DNA of 33,716 nucleotides from Quinella sp. 1Q5 (GCA_014764605.1 JACXWG010000015.1:1-33716), one strand, 5' to 3'. Numbered from the stretch's first letter, positions 17,717 to 28,295 are shown. Program-made: numbers and translations. The notes: generated by a model from the letters alone, not told the origin.

Positions 17717-18730
17717 TTATCTGCGCCGATTGCGCTTATCCTTCTTGGTGTCCTTGATGTATTGGCTGTAAAAATCTTCGACGGGCATGAACAGGTAGCG
17801 AATTCCCTCGACGAGACTAATCCACATCGGCAAAGTAGTAAAGGATAGCAAGAAGTATATCACGCCCTGAATCGTCTTGCCTTGATAGAACTTGTGCGCC
17901 CCGAACGAGCCTAGGAAGATTGCCAAAGCCGATTGAATCAACTTAGTCTGGACGATTTGCGGGCGGTCTTCTTCGGGGAAGGGCAATTCTTCAACGTGAG
18001 CATCGACTTCGCCACGCCGCCGACGCTTTTGCATACCTTGCGGGAAAAATTTCCTCTGCGGCTCCATTGTCATGGGCTGACCTTGCAAATCCGTATCAAT
18101 CCGAACGTTACCATACTCATCGACCGCCCCAACGTCAATCGTCTTGGTGTCAATGCCCTCGGCGTTGAGTTGTTGCTCCATAACCTTTAACTCGGCGTCG
18201 GCGGAAATTATCTGGTCGTTCAGTATGTGCTCGAATTGGTCGCGATACGCCTCGTCTAGGGCGGCAAGCGTTTGCTTCATGCGCTGCTTTAGGTCTTGTA
18301 CCTTGTCCGTCGTTAAATGCGTCTCTTCTAGCTCCTGATACTGCTTGACGATTTTTACTGCGCGGTCTTGATAGTAATCAATGAACTTGTACGCCAACGC
18401 AATTCGCGAAGGATTCTTTTCAAGGTGATTGAGTAAATCCTTAGCCGTGCGCTGAAGTCGTCGCAACTGATTGACAAGCTCGCGGTCAGAGATTTTCCCC
18501 TGCGCCTCCTCCAAGTAATTATAATCTGCCGTTGCCTTGTCGAAGTTCTCCTGCAAGTATTGCGCCCGCTCCGCTTCCAGTTCGTCTAAGTCAAGTCGCG
18601 GCGTCCGATTCTTTTTCCAATCCCAAAACGCCTTTCCGCCGAAGATTACCGAAACCGTTATCAGAATCACTATTAAATAATCCAAAGCCCGCACCTCCTG
18701 CCACTCAAAAAATTTCTGCCATTGTACCAT
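17717..18730 (-). CDS. XpaC-like (5-bromo-4-chloroindolyl phosphate hydrolysis family) protein with C-terminal TM2 domain
   Basis: 337 aa; coiled-coil XpaC-like middle region; C-term SALAIFLGSFGAHKFYQGKTIQGVIYFLLSFTTLPMWISLVEGIRYL is TM2. Confidence 0.75.
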   Translation of the reverse strand: MVQWQKFFEWQEVRALDYLIVILITVSVIFGGKAFWDWKKNRTPRLDLDELEAERAQYLQENFDKATADYNYLEEAQGKISDRELVNQLRRLQRTAKDLLNHLEKNPSRIALAYKFIDYYQDRAVKIVKQYQELEETHLTTDKVQDLKQRMKQTLAALDEAYRDQFEHILNDQIISADAELKVMEQQLNAEGIDTKTIDVGAVDEYGNVRIDTDLQGQPMTMEPQRKFFPQGMQKRRRRGEVDAHVEELPFPEEDRPQIVQTKLIQSALAIFLGSFGAHKFYQGKTIQGVIYFLLSFTTLPMWISLVEGIRYLFMPVEDFYSQYIKDTKKDKRNRRR

Positions 18731-18760
18731 AAAAATTTCAGGCGTGCACTTCTTTACATA

Positions 18761-18790
18761 AAAAAATCCCCGACGCTCAATCGGGGACGG
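18761..18790 (-). terminator. Rho-independent terminator (minus strand)
   Basis: TCCCCGA-CGCTCAA-TCGGGGA stem-loop with A-run on plus strand (T-run on minus). Confidence 0.7.
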
Positions 18791-18817
18791 TCTTTATCTC
18801 TTAGAAATTCTTTGCGA

Positions 18818-19121
18818 CATCAAGGAACTTTTCTACCTTTTCATAATCTTCGTCTCTGAAAAGTTTAATGCAAGCTTCTCGATTGTACGGATTGTCATAC
18901 TGATGAAAAGGAGGCGTTTGACGAACTCAAGATTAATATCGCATTCCACATTGAGAGCCGCGCAGAGTTTCGCCGCTGTGGAAGTACTCAACGGCTTTTT
19001 CCAAGTTGAAATTATCGCGGAGTTCTTCAAGCGTTCGCACTTCGAGATTATCTTTGAGCCTAAGAGCGAACATTCCCTGGTGTCGACCGCCAACCATGTT
19101 CGTTGCTTTCAAGTTTGCCAT
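18818..19121 (-). pseudogene. hypothetical MANLKATNMVGG-type protein, frameshifted
   Basis: Frame 1 MANLKATNMVGGRHQGMFALRLKDNLEVRTLEELRDNFNLEKAVEYFHSGETL, frame 2 AALNVECDINLEFVKRLL, frame 3 HQYDNPYNREACIKLFRDEDYEKVEKFLDVAKNF* read on without long overlap. Confidence 0.6.
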
Positions 19122-19133
19122 GGCGAGTGCTCC

Positions 19134-19712
19134 TTACATTCGATTTTCCCTGCCGGCCTTGAGGCGTTGGATATTATCTTTGTGACGATAGATGACGACG
19201 CCCGCCATAACCAGTGAGAAGAGGAAAAAGATTATTGGCTCCCTGAAGACTGCCGCGAGGATTGGAGTTAATGTTGCCGCGACGATTGAGGCAAGCGAGA
19301 CATAACGAGTAAGCAAGAATATCACGAGCCACGCAACGAGGACTATAAGCGTAATCTTCGGCATGAGGGCTACGAGGACACCCAGAGAAGTCGAAACGCC
19401 TTTGCCGCCCTTAAAGCCGAGAGTAAACGGGAAGATAGCACCGAGTATCGCGAAGAGACCGCCAAGAGCCATTGCGCCGGGCGAGGCAAAATAATACGCG
19501 CCGATTAAAACACCGAGCTGACCTTTGATGAAGTCGATAAAAAAGACCATTAAGCCAGCTCCTCTGCCGATGACACGCCAGGCATTAGTTGCGCCGACGT
19601 TGTGCGAACCAAAACGGCGAATATCTTTCTTCCAGATGATTTGAGTTAGAATCAATCCGAGCGGCAACGAGCCGATAAGATAAGCCGTAAGCACCAGTAA
19701 AACCCAATCCAT
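19134..19712 (-). CDS. plsY: glycerol-3-phosphate acyltransferase PlsY
   Basis: Start MDWVLL at 19712 after GGGGGG SD; motifs AYLIGSLPLGLIL, GSHNVGATNAWRVIGRGAG, GFKGGKGVSTSLG. Confidence 0.94.
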   Translation of the reverse strand: MDWVLLVLTAYLIGSLPLGLILTQIIWKKDIRRFGSHNVGATNAWRVIGRGAGLMVFFIDFIKGQLGVLIGAYYFASPGAMALGGLFAILGAIFPFTLGFKGGKGVSTSLGVLVALMPKITLIVLVAWLVIFLLTRYVSLASIVAATLTPILAAVFREPIIFFLFSLVMAGVVIYRHKDNIQRLKAGRENRM

Positions 19713-19737
19713 AGAAATCCCCCCATAAAAAAAAATT

Positions 19738-19821
19738 GGTGCGGATGGAGGGAGTCGAACCCTCACGCCCTAGGGCAACGGATCCTAAGTCCGGCGCGTC
19801 TGCCAATTCCGCCACATCCGC
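19738..19821 (-). tRNA. tRNA-Leu (anticodon UAG)
   Basis: Acceptor GCGGATG/CATCCGC + encoded CCA; T-arm GAGGGTTCGACTCCCTC; long variable arm GCCC-TA-GGGC; anticodon loop CTTAGGA. Confidence 0.95.
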
Positions 19822-19830
19822 TTGACGCCG

Positions 19831-19859
19831 ATTAAATCACATTTATTTTTCACTGTCAA
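19831..19859 (-). promoter_or_regulatory. near-consensus promoter for tRNA-Leu
   Basis: Minus strand TTGACA, 17-nt spacer, TTTAAT, ending 9 nt before the tRNA 5' end. Confidence 0.75.
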
Positions 19860-19923
19860 TAACCGCGCAGGAATAAAGATGACTTCGCCGAATATATTTT
19901 CAAACTTCAAAGGAGGGAAAGAC

Positions 19924-21582
19924 TTGCAAGCTAAAGAAAAAATCGCGGTAGCAATCGAATCAGCGGTTAAGGCGGCAATGAATGACGGCGCGTTGAAGTT
20001 CTCCGAGACATTGCCAGAGGTCGCTTTAGAAGTTCCGCCCAAGAAAGAGTTTGGGGACTTCGCAACGAACTTCGCCATGCAGACCGCAAAAATCTTCCGC
20101 ACGAGTCCACGCAAGATAGCCGAGGAGATTAAAGCCCGAATCAATTCTGACCTGTTCGAGAGAATCGACATTGCGGGCGCGGGATTCATGAACTTTTATC
20201 TTAAGGGCGATGTGATTTACCGTGAGCTGAAGGAAATTTACGACGCGGGACAAGACTTCGGGAACCTGTCCTGCAAGAACAACGTAACGATTCAGATTGA
20301 ATACGTCAGCGCGAATCCCACGGGGCTTTTGCACGTTGGGCACGGACGAGGCGCGGCAGCGGGTTCGGCTATCGTCAATATCATGCGGGCGGCGGGCTAC
20401 AACGTCGAGAGCGAGTATTACATTAACGACGCCGGCAATCAGATGGATAAGCTAGCCTTGAGCGTCAACGCACGCTATCTGCAATTTCATGGGCAGGATA
20501 TTCCCTTCCCCGAAGACGGCTATCAAGGCGCGGACATTATCGACACGACTAAGCGTATCGTTGCCCGCCACGGAGATAAATACCTTGCCCTGCCTGACGA
20601 CGAACGCTTAAAAGTTCTCGGCGAGCTTGCCTACGCTGATAAGATGCTTGAGCTTAAGGACGACTTGGAAAGGTTCGGCGTGCATTTCGACGTTTGGTTC
20701 AGTGAGCGGACTCTTCACCCCGACAAGATTAACGCGGCGATTGAAGTCCTCAAGGAACGCGGCGGCATTTACGAACAGGACGGAGCTTTATGGTTAGCTT
20801 CGACTAAGTACGGCGACGACAAAGACCGCGTGGTAGTTCGGGCTAATGGCGAGGCAACTTACCTTGCGGCGGATATTGCGTATCATAAGAACAAATTCGA
20901 CCGCGGCTTTGGCGAGCTGATAAATCTTTGGGGGGCAGATCATCATGGCTACGTTGCCCGCGTCAAGGCGGCGATGACTATGCTGGGCTACGACGCCGAT
21001 AAGCTGAAGATTATCTTCCTGCAAATGGTCTCGCTGTTCAGGAGTGGTGAAGCCGTCAAGATGTCTAAGCGTATGGGTACGGCGATTCCTCTGCGCGAGC
21101 TAATGGACGAGGTTGGCACCGACGCGGCGAGATATTTTTTCCTAATGCGTTCGACGGACAGTCAGCTTGATTTCGATTTGGATTTGGCGAAGTCGCAGAG
21201 CGCGGACAATCCCGTTTACTACATTCAATACGCGCACGCTCGGATTTGTTCAATCTTCCGGCAAGCAAAGGAGGCGGGCTTATCACTTGACGCGGAGCCA
21301 AAGTTATCGCTTATGAATTCGGCGGCGGAGATTGACTTGATTAACAAAATCTTCGAGTACCCCGACGAGATTGAGAAGGCGGCGACTGAATACGCCCCGC
21401 AACGCATTGCACGCTACGTTTATGATTTGGCGTCGACGTTCAGCGCGTTTTATCGTGACTGCAGGATTTTGGGCGTAGAAGAGGATTTGGCTAAGGCGCG
21501 ACTTGCCTTGCTCAAAGTCACGCAACATACGATTGAGCACGCATTGAATTTGTTAGGAGTCTCGGCTCCCGACCATATGTAA
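19924..21582 (+). CDS. argS: arginyl-tRNA synthetase
   Basis: TTG start 19924 after AAAGGAGGG; EYVSANPTGLLHVGHGRGAAAGSAIVNIMRAAGYNVESEYYINDAGNQ, C-terminal LNLLGVSAPDHM. Confidence 0.95.
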   Translation: MQAKEKIAVAIESAVKAAMNDGALKFSETLPEVALEVPPKKEFGDFATNFAMQTAKIFRTSPRKIAEEIKARINSDLFERIDIAGAGFMNFYLKGDVIYRELKEIYDAGQDFGNLSCKNNVTIQIEYVSANPTGLLHVGHGRGAAAGSAIVNIMRAAGYNVESEYYINDAGNQMDKLALSVNARYLQFHGQDIPFPEDGYQGADIIDTTKRIVARHGDKYLALPDDERLKVLGELAYADKMLELKDDLERFGVHFDVWFSERTLHPDKINAAIEVLKERGGIYEQDGALWLASTKYGDDKDRVVVRANGEATYLAADIAYHKNKFDRGFGELINLWGADHHGYVARVKAAMTMLGYDADKLKIIFLQMVSLFRSGEAVKMSKRMGTAIPLRELMDEVGTDAARYFFLMRSTDSQLDFDLDLAKSQSADNPVYYIQYAHARICSIFRQAKEAGLSLDAEPKLSLMNSAAEIDLINKIFEYPDEIEKAATEYAPQRIARYVYDLASTFSAFYRDCRILGVEEDLAKARLALLKVTQHTIEHALNLLGVSAPDHM

Positions 21583-21595
21583 AGGAGGATAAATC

Positions 21596-22276
21596 ATGAG
21601 GAAAATATTTTTAGGATTGGTGGCAGTGATGATGTTCGTCTGTCAAACGGCAATGGCTATGACGCCTTCGCCGCAGTGGGTAAAGAACTTGCCCACCGCT
21701 CGTAACTCAGAGCAAATGGTTGTAGTCGCAGGTATAGCAGGGGCGACCGCTTGGATTTCAATGCACGAGAAGAATCTTAACGGTGAGTGGGAACAAATCA
21801 TGACGACACCGGGCTTTATCGGCAAGAACGGACTCGGCAAAGTCAAAGAAGACGATGGAAAAACTCCCGTCGGCACGTTCCACTTTGATTACGCGTTCGG
21901 CATTGCGCCCGACCCCGGCTGTTCGATTCCCTATGTGCAAGTCAACGAGCATCACTACTGGTCAGGCGATTGGAATTACAAATACAATCAGTTCGTCGAC
22001 GTGCGCCAGGCTCCCGCCAATTTCAATAAGGACAGAAGCGAGCGTTTAATTGACTACGCCCCGAACTACACTTATGCTTTGAGTTTCGATTACAACAGCA
22101 AATGCACGCACGGTAAAGGTTACGCTTTCTTCATGCAATGCTTACCTTCAGTCAAACCGTGGACAGGCGGCGGCGTTGCAATTCCCGAAGATAAGATGCT
22201 ATTCGTCATGCAACACGTTCGCTCCGGTTGCGTCTGCATTATCGGTTCGCTCAAGGACTTAGGCGGCAAACTTTAA
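21596..22276 (+). CDS. L,D-transpeptidase-like (COG3786-type) secreted protein, copy 1, catalytic motif degenerate
   Basis: 226 aa; signal peptide; WISMHEKNLNGEWEQIMTTPGFIGKNGLGKVKEDDGKTPVGTFHFDYAFG; C-term motif FMQC...TGGGV (His and Cys replaced). Confidence 0.75.
   Translation: MRKIFLGLVAVMMFVCQTAMAMTPSPQWVKNLPTARNSEQMVVVAGIAGATAWISMHEKNLNGEWEQIMTTPGFIGKNGLGKVKEDDGKTPVGTFHFDYAFGIAPDPGCSIPYVQVNEHHYWSGDWNYKYNQFVDVRQAPANFNKDRSERLIDYAPNYTYALSFDYNSKCTHGKGYAFFMQCLPSVKPWTGGGVAIPEDKMLFVMQHVRSGCVCIIGSLKDLGGKL
21600..21694 (+). repeat. direct repeat, copy 1 (95 bp identical with 22297-22391)
   Basis: Read by eye: identical from GGAAAATATTTTTAGG to AAGAACTTGCCC; covers signal peptide region. Confidence 0.85.
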
Positions 22277-22292
22277 TTTTGGAGGCTCGTTC

Positions 22293-22970
22293 ATGCGGAA
22301 AATATTTTTAGGATTGGTGGCAGTGATGATGTTCGTCTGTCAAACGGCAATGGCTATGACGCCTTCGCCGCAGTGGGTAAAGAACTTGCCCGCCGCTCGT
22401 GACTCGGAGCAAATGGTTGTAGTCGCAGGTATTCAGGGAACGACAGCTTGGATTTCAATGCACGAGAAGATTAACGGTCAATGGGAACAGATTATGACGA
22501 CGCCGGGCTTTATCGGCAAGAACGGTCTGGGCAAAGTCAAAGAGGGCGATAACAAAACTCCCGTCGGCACCTTCCGCTTTGATTACGCGTTCGGCATTGC
22601 GCCCGACCCCGGCTGTGTGATTCCCTACGTGCAAGTCAACGAGCATCACTACTGGTCAGGCGATTGGAATTACAAATACAATCAGTTCGTCGACGATAGA
22701 GAGGCTCCCGCCAACTTCGACAAGGGCAATAGCGAGCATTTGATTGATTACAACCCGCATTACGTTTACGGCTTGAACATGGGCTATAATGCCGAGTGCG
22801 TTCCAGGCAAGGGCGCGGCGTTATTCATGCATTGCTTTGGACCTGTTAAGCCGTGGACGGGCGGTTGCGTCGGTTTGCCTGAAGCTAAGATGTTATTCGT
22901 CATGCAACACGTTCGCCCCGGTTGCGCGTGCGTCATCGATTCATTACAAAACTTAGGAGGAAAGCTTTAA
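22293..22970 (+). CDS. L,D-transpeptidase-like (COG3786-type) secreted protein, copy 2, catalytic motif intact
   Basis: 225 aa; tandem paralog of the preceding gene; FMHCFGPVKPWTGGCVGLPEAKM retains His and Cys. Confidence 0.8.
   Translation: MRKIFLGLVAVMMFVCQTAMAMTPSPQWVKNLPAARDSEQMVVVAGIQGTTAWISMHEKINGQWEQIMTTPGFIGKNGLGKVKEGDNKTPVGTFRFDYAFGIAPDPGCVIPYVQVNEHHYWSGDWNYKYNQFVDDREAPANFDKGNSEHLIDYNPHYVYGLNMGYNAECVPGKGAALFMHCFGPVKPWTGGCVGLPEAKMLFVMQHVRPGCACVIDSLQNLGGKL
22297..22391 (+). repeat. direct repeat, copy 2 (95 bp identical with 21600-21694)
   Basis: See copy 1. Confidence 0.85.
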
Positions 22971-23320
22971 TGGGAGAAAACTTTGCAGAAATGAGCGAGG
23001 TCGACATTGCCTATCAAATCCTCAACAAATCTGGTAAGGACAATCCGCTTTACTTTAAAGAATGGATTCGCGAAGTCATCGCCAAACAAAATAAAACCGT
23101 TCAGAACGAGGCGGCGGCTATCTCGGAGATTTACACGATGATTAATATGGATAGCCGTTTCCAGTACGTAAAGGATGGACTTTGGGGTTTGGCTGAATGG
23201 TATCCGCCCGAAACTAAACGCACTCGCGGTTCAAACAAGACTACGGATAAAACTGTAGAAAAGAAATCTTCAGCGTCTAATCGTCTGAAGGCAGAAGAAG
23301 AGCCCGAAGACCTTTCGTGA
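22970..23320 (+). CDS. rpoE: DNA-directed RNA polymerase delta subunit (HARE-HTH)
   Basis: ATG 22970 after TTAGGAGGAAAG; EMSEVDIAYQILNKSGKDNPLYFKEWIREV...LWGLAEWYP; charged tail; located before pyrG as in other Firmicutes. Confidence 0.88.
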   Translation: MGENFAEMSEVDIAYQILNKSGKDNPLYFKEWIREVIAKQNKTVQNEAAAISEIYTMINMDSRFQYVKDGLWGLAEWYPPETKRTRGSNKTTDKTVEKKSSASNRLKAEEEPEDLS

Positions 23321-23354
23321 AGATACCAAAAAAATTTTTAAGCACTCACAATGA

Positions 23355-24992
<1,638 letters not shown>

Positions 24993-25008
24993 AATCTTCT
25001 TTTATCAT

Positions 25009-25038
25009 GAGTCGTCTTAATGTGAGGCGGCTCTTTTC
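25009..25038 (+). terminator. Rho-independent terminator after pyrG
   Basis: GAGTCGTCT(T)-AATGTG-AGGCGGCTC stem with GU pairs, then TTTT. Confidence 0.7.
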
Positions 25039-25088
25039 TCTTGCAAAGTTCAGGCACGCTGATTATACTTGCGCGGGAGGGATTTAAC

Positions 25089-26075
25089 TTGATAGTCTCA
25101 TGGAACACGACGAACGCTTGCAACATGTATTGCGCCCATTGCTACCGCGACGCAGGCTGTAAAGCTCAGGAAGAACTTTCGACTGCCGAGGCTAAGGAAC
25201 TTCTGAATCAGATTGCCCGCGTCGGTTTCAAGATAATGATTTTCTCTGGCGGCGAACCGTTAATGCGTCCCGACATTTTGGAGCTTGTCGAGCACGCGAC
25301 GCGACTAAAGCTAATCGCTGTCTTCGGCACGAACGGCACGTTGATAACGCCGCAGATGGCACGCGACCTCAAGGCGGCGGGTGCAAAGGGTATGGGCATA
25401 TCGCTTGACTCACTAGACGCCGCTAAGCATGATAAGTTTCGTTCATTCGCGGGCGCGTGGCAAGGTGCTGTCGACGGCATGAGGAATTGTCTTGCGGCGG
25501 GCTTGCCCTTCCAAATTCATACAACGGTTATGGATTGGAATCAACACGAGCTGGAGGCGTTGACAGACTTTGCAGTTGAGATTGGAGCTAAGGCGCATCA
25601 TTTCTTCTTCCTAGTGCCAACGGGCAGAGCTAAGACTATTGAGGAAGAATCACTGCGGGCGGAGGGCTACGAGAATGTTTTAACGCGAATCATGCACAAG
25701 CAACAGACGGTTCCAATCGAACTCAAGCCGACGTGTGCGCCGCAATTCCTACGCATCGCCGACCAGCTCGGAATCAAGACACGATTTAAGCGCGGATGTT
25801 TAGCGGGGCTAAGCTATTGCATTATCAGCCCGCGTGGCAAAGTTCAGCCGTGCGCTTATCTGAACATGGAGCTTGGCGACGTACGCAAGACTCCGTTTGA
25901 TGAGCTTTGGTGGTCGAATGAAATTTTGAAGACGCTTCGGACTCTCGACTACAGCGGCAACTGTGGCGGGTGTAAATATAAGCAAAAGTGCGGAGGCTGT
26001 CGGGCGCGGGCGGCATGCTATAATGGCGGCGACTTCATGAGTGGCGAGCCGTGGTGCAACTTTAACGAGGTGTGA
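25089..26075 (+). CDS. radical SAM / SPASM protein, NirJ2-like
   Basis: TTG start 25089 after GGAGGG; WNTTNACNMYCAHCYRDAG (CxxxCxxC), FSGGEPLMRPDI, C-terminal Cys cluster CGGCKYKQKCGGCRARAACYNGGDFMSGEPWC. Confidence 0.85.
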   Translation: MIVSWNTTNACNMYCAHCYRDAGCKAQEELSTAEAKELLNQIARVGFKIMIFSGGEPLMRPDILELVEHATRLKLIAVFGTNGTLITPQMARDLKAAGAKGMGISLDSLDAAKHDKFRSFAGAWQGAVDGMRNCLAAGLPFQIHTTVMDWNQHELEALTDFAVEIGAKAHHFFFLVPTGRAKTIEEESLRAEGYENVLTRIMHKQQTVPIELKPTCAPQFLRIADQLGIKTRFKRGCLAGLSYCIISPRGKVQPCAYLNMELGDVRKTPFDELWWSNEILKTLRTLDYSGNCGGCKYKQKCGGCRARAACYNGGDFMSGEPWCNFNEV

Positions 26076-26076
26076 T

Positions 26077-26442
26077 ATGGGAAATAAACTTAGGATAGAA
26101 AAGCTACAAGAACTCATCAAGCAAGAGATGAGCAAGATGTTGTTGACGGACTTAAAGGATCCGCGAATCGGTTTCGCGACTGTGACTGATGTTGAGATGA
26201 CCGGCGACCTGCGCGAGGCTAAGATTTATGTCAGCGTTATGGGCGGCGCGGAGCAAGTCAAAAGTTCGCTTGAAGGTCTCAACAGTGCGCTGGGCTTCGT
26301 CCGCCGGGAGATTGGGCAGAGGATTCGTCTAAGGTTCACGCCAGAGATTTCTTTCGCTCTGGACACGTCGCTTGATTACGGCGACCACATTCAAAAGCTT
26401 TTGTTGCAAGTGGAAGGTGATAAACATGCTGATAACGCTTAA
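26077..26442 (+). CDS. rbfA: 30S ribosome-binding factor A
   Basis: ATG 26077; RIEKLQELIKQEMSKMLLTDLKDPRIGFATVTDVEMTGDLREAKIYVSV. Confidence 0.95.
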   Translation: MGNKLRIEKLQELIKQEMSKMLLTDLKDPRIGFATVTDVEMTGDLREAKIYVSVMGGAEQVKSSLEGLNSALGFVRREIGQRIRLRFTPEISFALDTSLDYGDHIQKLLLQVEGDKHADNA

Positions 26443-27364
26443 AGAGGCGGCGACGAGACTTCAAGCCGCGAATAGGATTTTGATAACGGCACATATTCAT
26501 CCCGACGGCGACGCAATCGGTTCAACACTCGCCGCAATGCAAATACTTCGTGCGATGGGAAAGACAGCCGTAATCTTCATTGACGACAAAGTCCCGCAGA
26601 ATTTACACTCGTTGCCGTGTTTTGACGAAGTAAGTCGACCCGCTGATGGTGAGACTTTTGACGCGGACTTATTGCTGATTCTCGATACTTCACTCGAAAG
26701 AATTGGTAACGTCCGCAAGATGACCAATGCACCTATCCTTAACATAGATCATCATGTCACGAACATTGGCGATGGCTATGCCCTCTACGTCGAAGATAAA
26801 GCTGCGGCGACCTGCGAAATTATATTCAAACTTGCCCGCGAGCTAGGAGAGACTATCACACCTGACATCGCCACCTGCCTTTACAGTGGCATTGCAAGGG
26901 ATACGGGCTTCTTCAAATTCTCGAACACCAGCGCAGAGACTCTAGCTATTGCCTCGGAGCTTGTAACGTATGGTGCTAGTCCATATCTTATTTCCGAGCA
27001 AATGAATAAGAAATCGTTAGCGGAGGTCATTGGACTTCGAGACGCGTTGAATTCTCTTAAGACGTTTTACGGCGATAAGGTCGCGGGCATGACACTCGAT
27101 TATGCGACGGTTAGCAAGTTTGATTCAACAGAAGGCATTATCGATGAGATTCGAGGGATTGATACTGTCGACGTGGTGTTTCTAATCTCGGAGAGGGAAC
27201 CGAACGTTTGTCGAGTGAGTATACGTTCAAAGGGCGTGGACGTAGCAAAGATTGCGGCTCGGCTCGGCGGCGGCGGACACATTCGGGCGGCGGGTTGCAC
27301 ACTAAAGACGACATTGGCAGAAGCAGAAAAAATTTTGGTTGAGGCAATCGGCAAAGCATTATGA
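26426..27364 (+). CDS. nrnA: DHH-family bifunctional oligoribonuclease/PAP phosphatase
   Basis: ATG 26426; ILITAHIHPDGDAIGSTLA, NIDHHVTN, DTGFFKFSNTSAETL, GGGGHIRAAGC. Confidence 0.93.
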   Translation: MLITLKEAATRLQAANRILITAHIHPDGDAIGSTLAAMQILRAMGKTAVIFIDDKVPQNLHSLPCFDEVSRPADGETFDADLLLILDTSLERIGNVRKMTNAPILNIDHHVTNIGDGYALYVEDKAAATCEIIFKLARELGETITPDIATCLYSGIARDTGFFKFSNTSAETLAIASELVTYGASPYLISEQMNKKSLAEVIGLRDALNSLKTFYGDKVAGMTLDYATVSKFDSTEGIIDEIRGIDTVDVVFLISEREPNVCRVSIRSKGVDVAKIAARLGGGGHIRAAGCTLKTTLAEAEKILVEAIGKAL

Positions 27365-28215
27365 ACGACGACGGATTTATAAATCTCAACAAGCCTTCGG
27401 GTATGACGAGCCATGACGCGGTTAATCATATCCGGAGGATTTTTTCTACGCGGAAGGTCGGACACGCTGGAACTCTTGACCCGATGGCGGCTGGCGTCTT
27501 GCCGATAGCGATTAATCGTGCAACGAAGTTTATCGAGTATCTCGACGATGACAAATCTTATCATGCGGAAATTTTATTTGGGGTGGCAACGGACTCAGGC
27601 GACCTTGAAGGCTCCGTCATTGCCCGCGCAGATGATTTCATCATTCCGACAAATGAAGACCTCAACGCGGCTTTGCAAAGTTTTATCGGGGAGATTGAGC
27701 AGACGCCGCCGAAGTTCTCTGCGATAAAAATTCACGGGCGCAAAGCTTACGACCTCGCACGGAAAGATATTGCCTTCGACATGCCAAGCCGCCGCGTTAA
27801 AGTTTATCGATTGAAACTTATTTCGTTGGATAAGGAGTCGGCAACGATTGAAGTTGATTGCGGCAAAGGGACTTATGTCCGAAGCTTAGCGGTTGACTTT
27901 GGCAAACGATTGAATCTTCCCGCGACGTTAAAAAGTCTCGTGCGACTTCGGGCAGGTGGCTTCGACTTAAAGGACGCGTTGACGTTTGACGAGATAAAAA
28001 ATATCGGCGCGGATTGTCTCCTGCCAATTGAAGACGCTTTGAATTATTTGCCGCAGTTTGAACTGGACGAACACCGCGTTAAGGCTTTCAAGAACGGTTT
28101 GCCGACGACGCTTAGGCTTGCGGACGAAAAGTTTTTGCGGGTATGCGCGGGTGGAAAATTCTTGGGCGTTGGGCGGATTGATCGCGGCGAGCTTCGGGCG
28201 TTGAAGATTGTTTAG
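27361..28215 (+). CDS. truB: tRNA pseudouridine(55) synthase
   Basis: ATGA overlap with nrnA; GFINLNKPSGMTSHDAVNHIRRIFSTRKVGHAGTLDPMAAGVLPIAI, SAIKIHGRKAYDLAR, GTYVRSLA. Confidence 0.97.
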   Translation: MNDDGFINLNKPSGMTSHDAVNHIRRIFSTRKVGHAGTLDPMAAGVLPIAINRATKFIEYLDDDKSYHAEILFGVATDSGDLEGSVIARADDFIIPTNEDLNAALQSFIGEIEQTPPKFSAIKIHGRKAYDLARKDIAFDMPSRRVKVYRLKLISLDKESATIEVDCGKGTYVRSLAVDFGKRLNLPATLKSLVRLRAGGFDLKDALTFDEIKNIGADCLLPIEDALNYLPQFELDEHRVKAFKNGLPTTLRLADEKFLRVCAGGKFLGVGRIDRGELRALKIV

Positions 28216-28267
28216 AAATCTAAGCTTGCATTTTTCTTATTAAGCGTGGTAGTTTTTGAAGTTCCTG

Positions 28268-28295
28268 TTGCGTCGAGAAAAATATTTGGTATAAT
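28268..28295 (+). promoter_or_regulatory. candidate extended -10 promoter for lipoprotein gene
   Basis: TTGCGT, 16-nt spacer, TGG-TATAAT; SD AAAGGAGG downstream. Confidence 0.6.
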
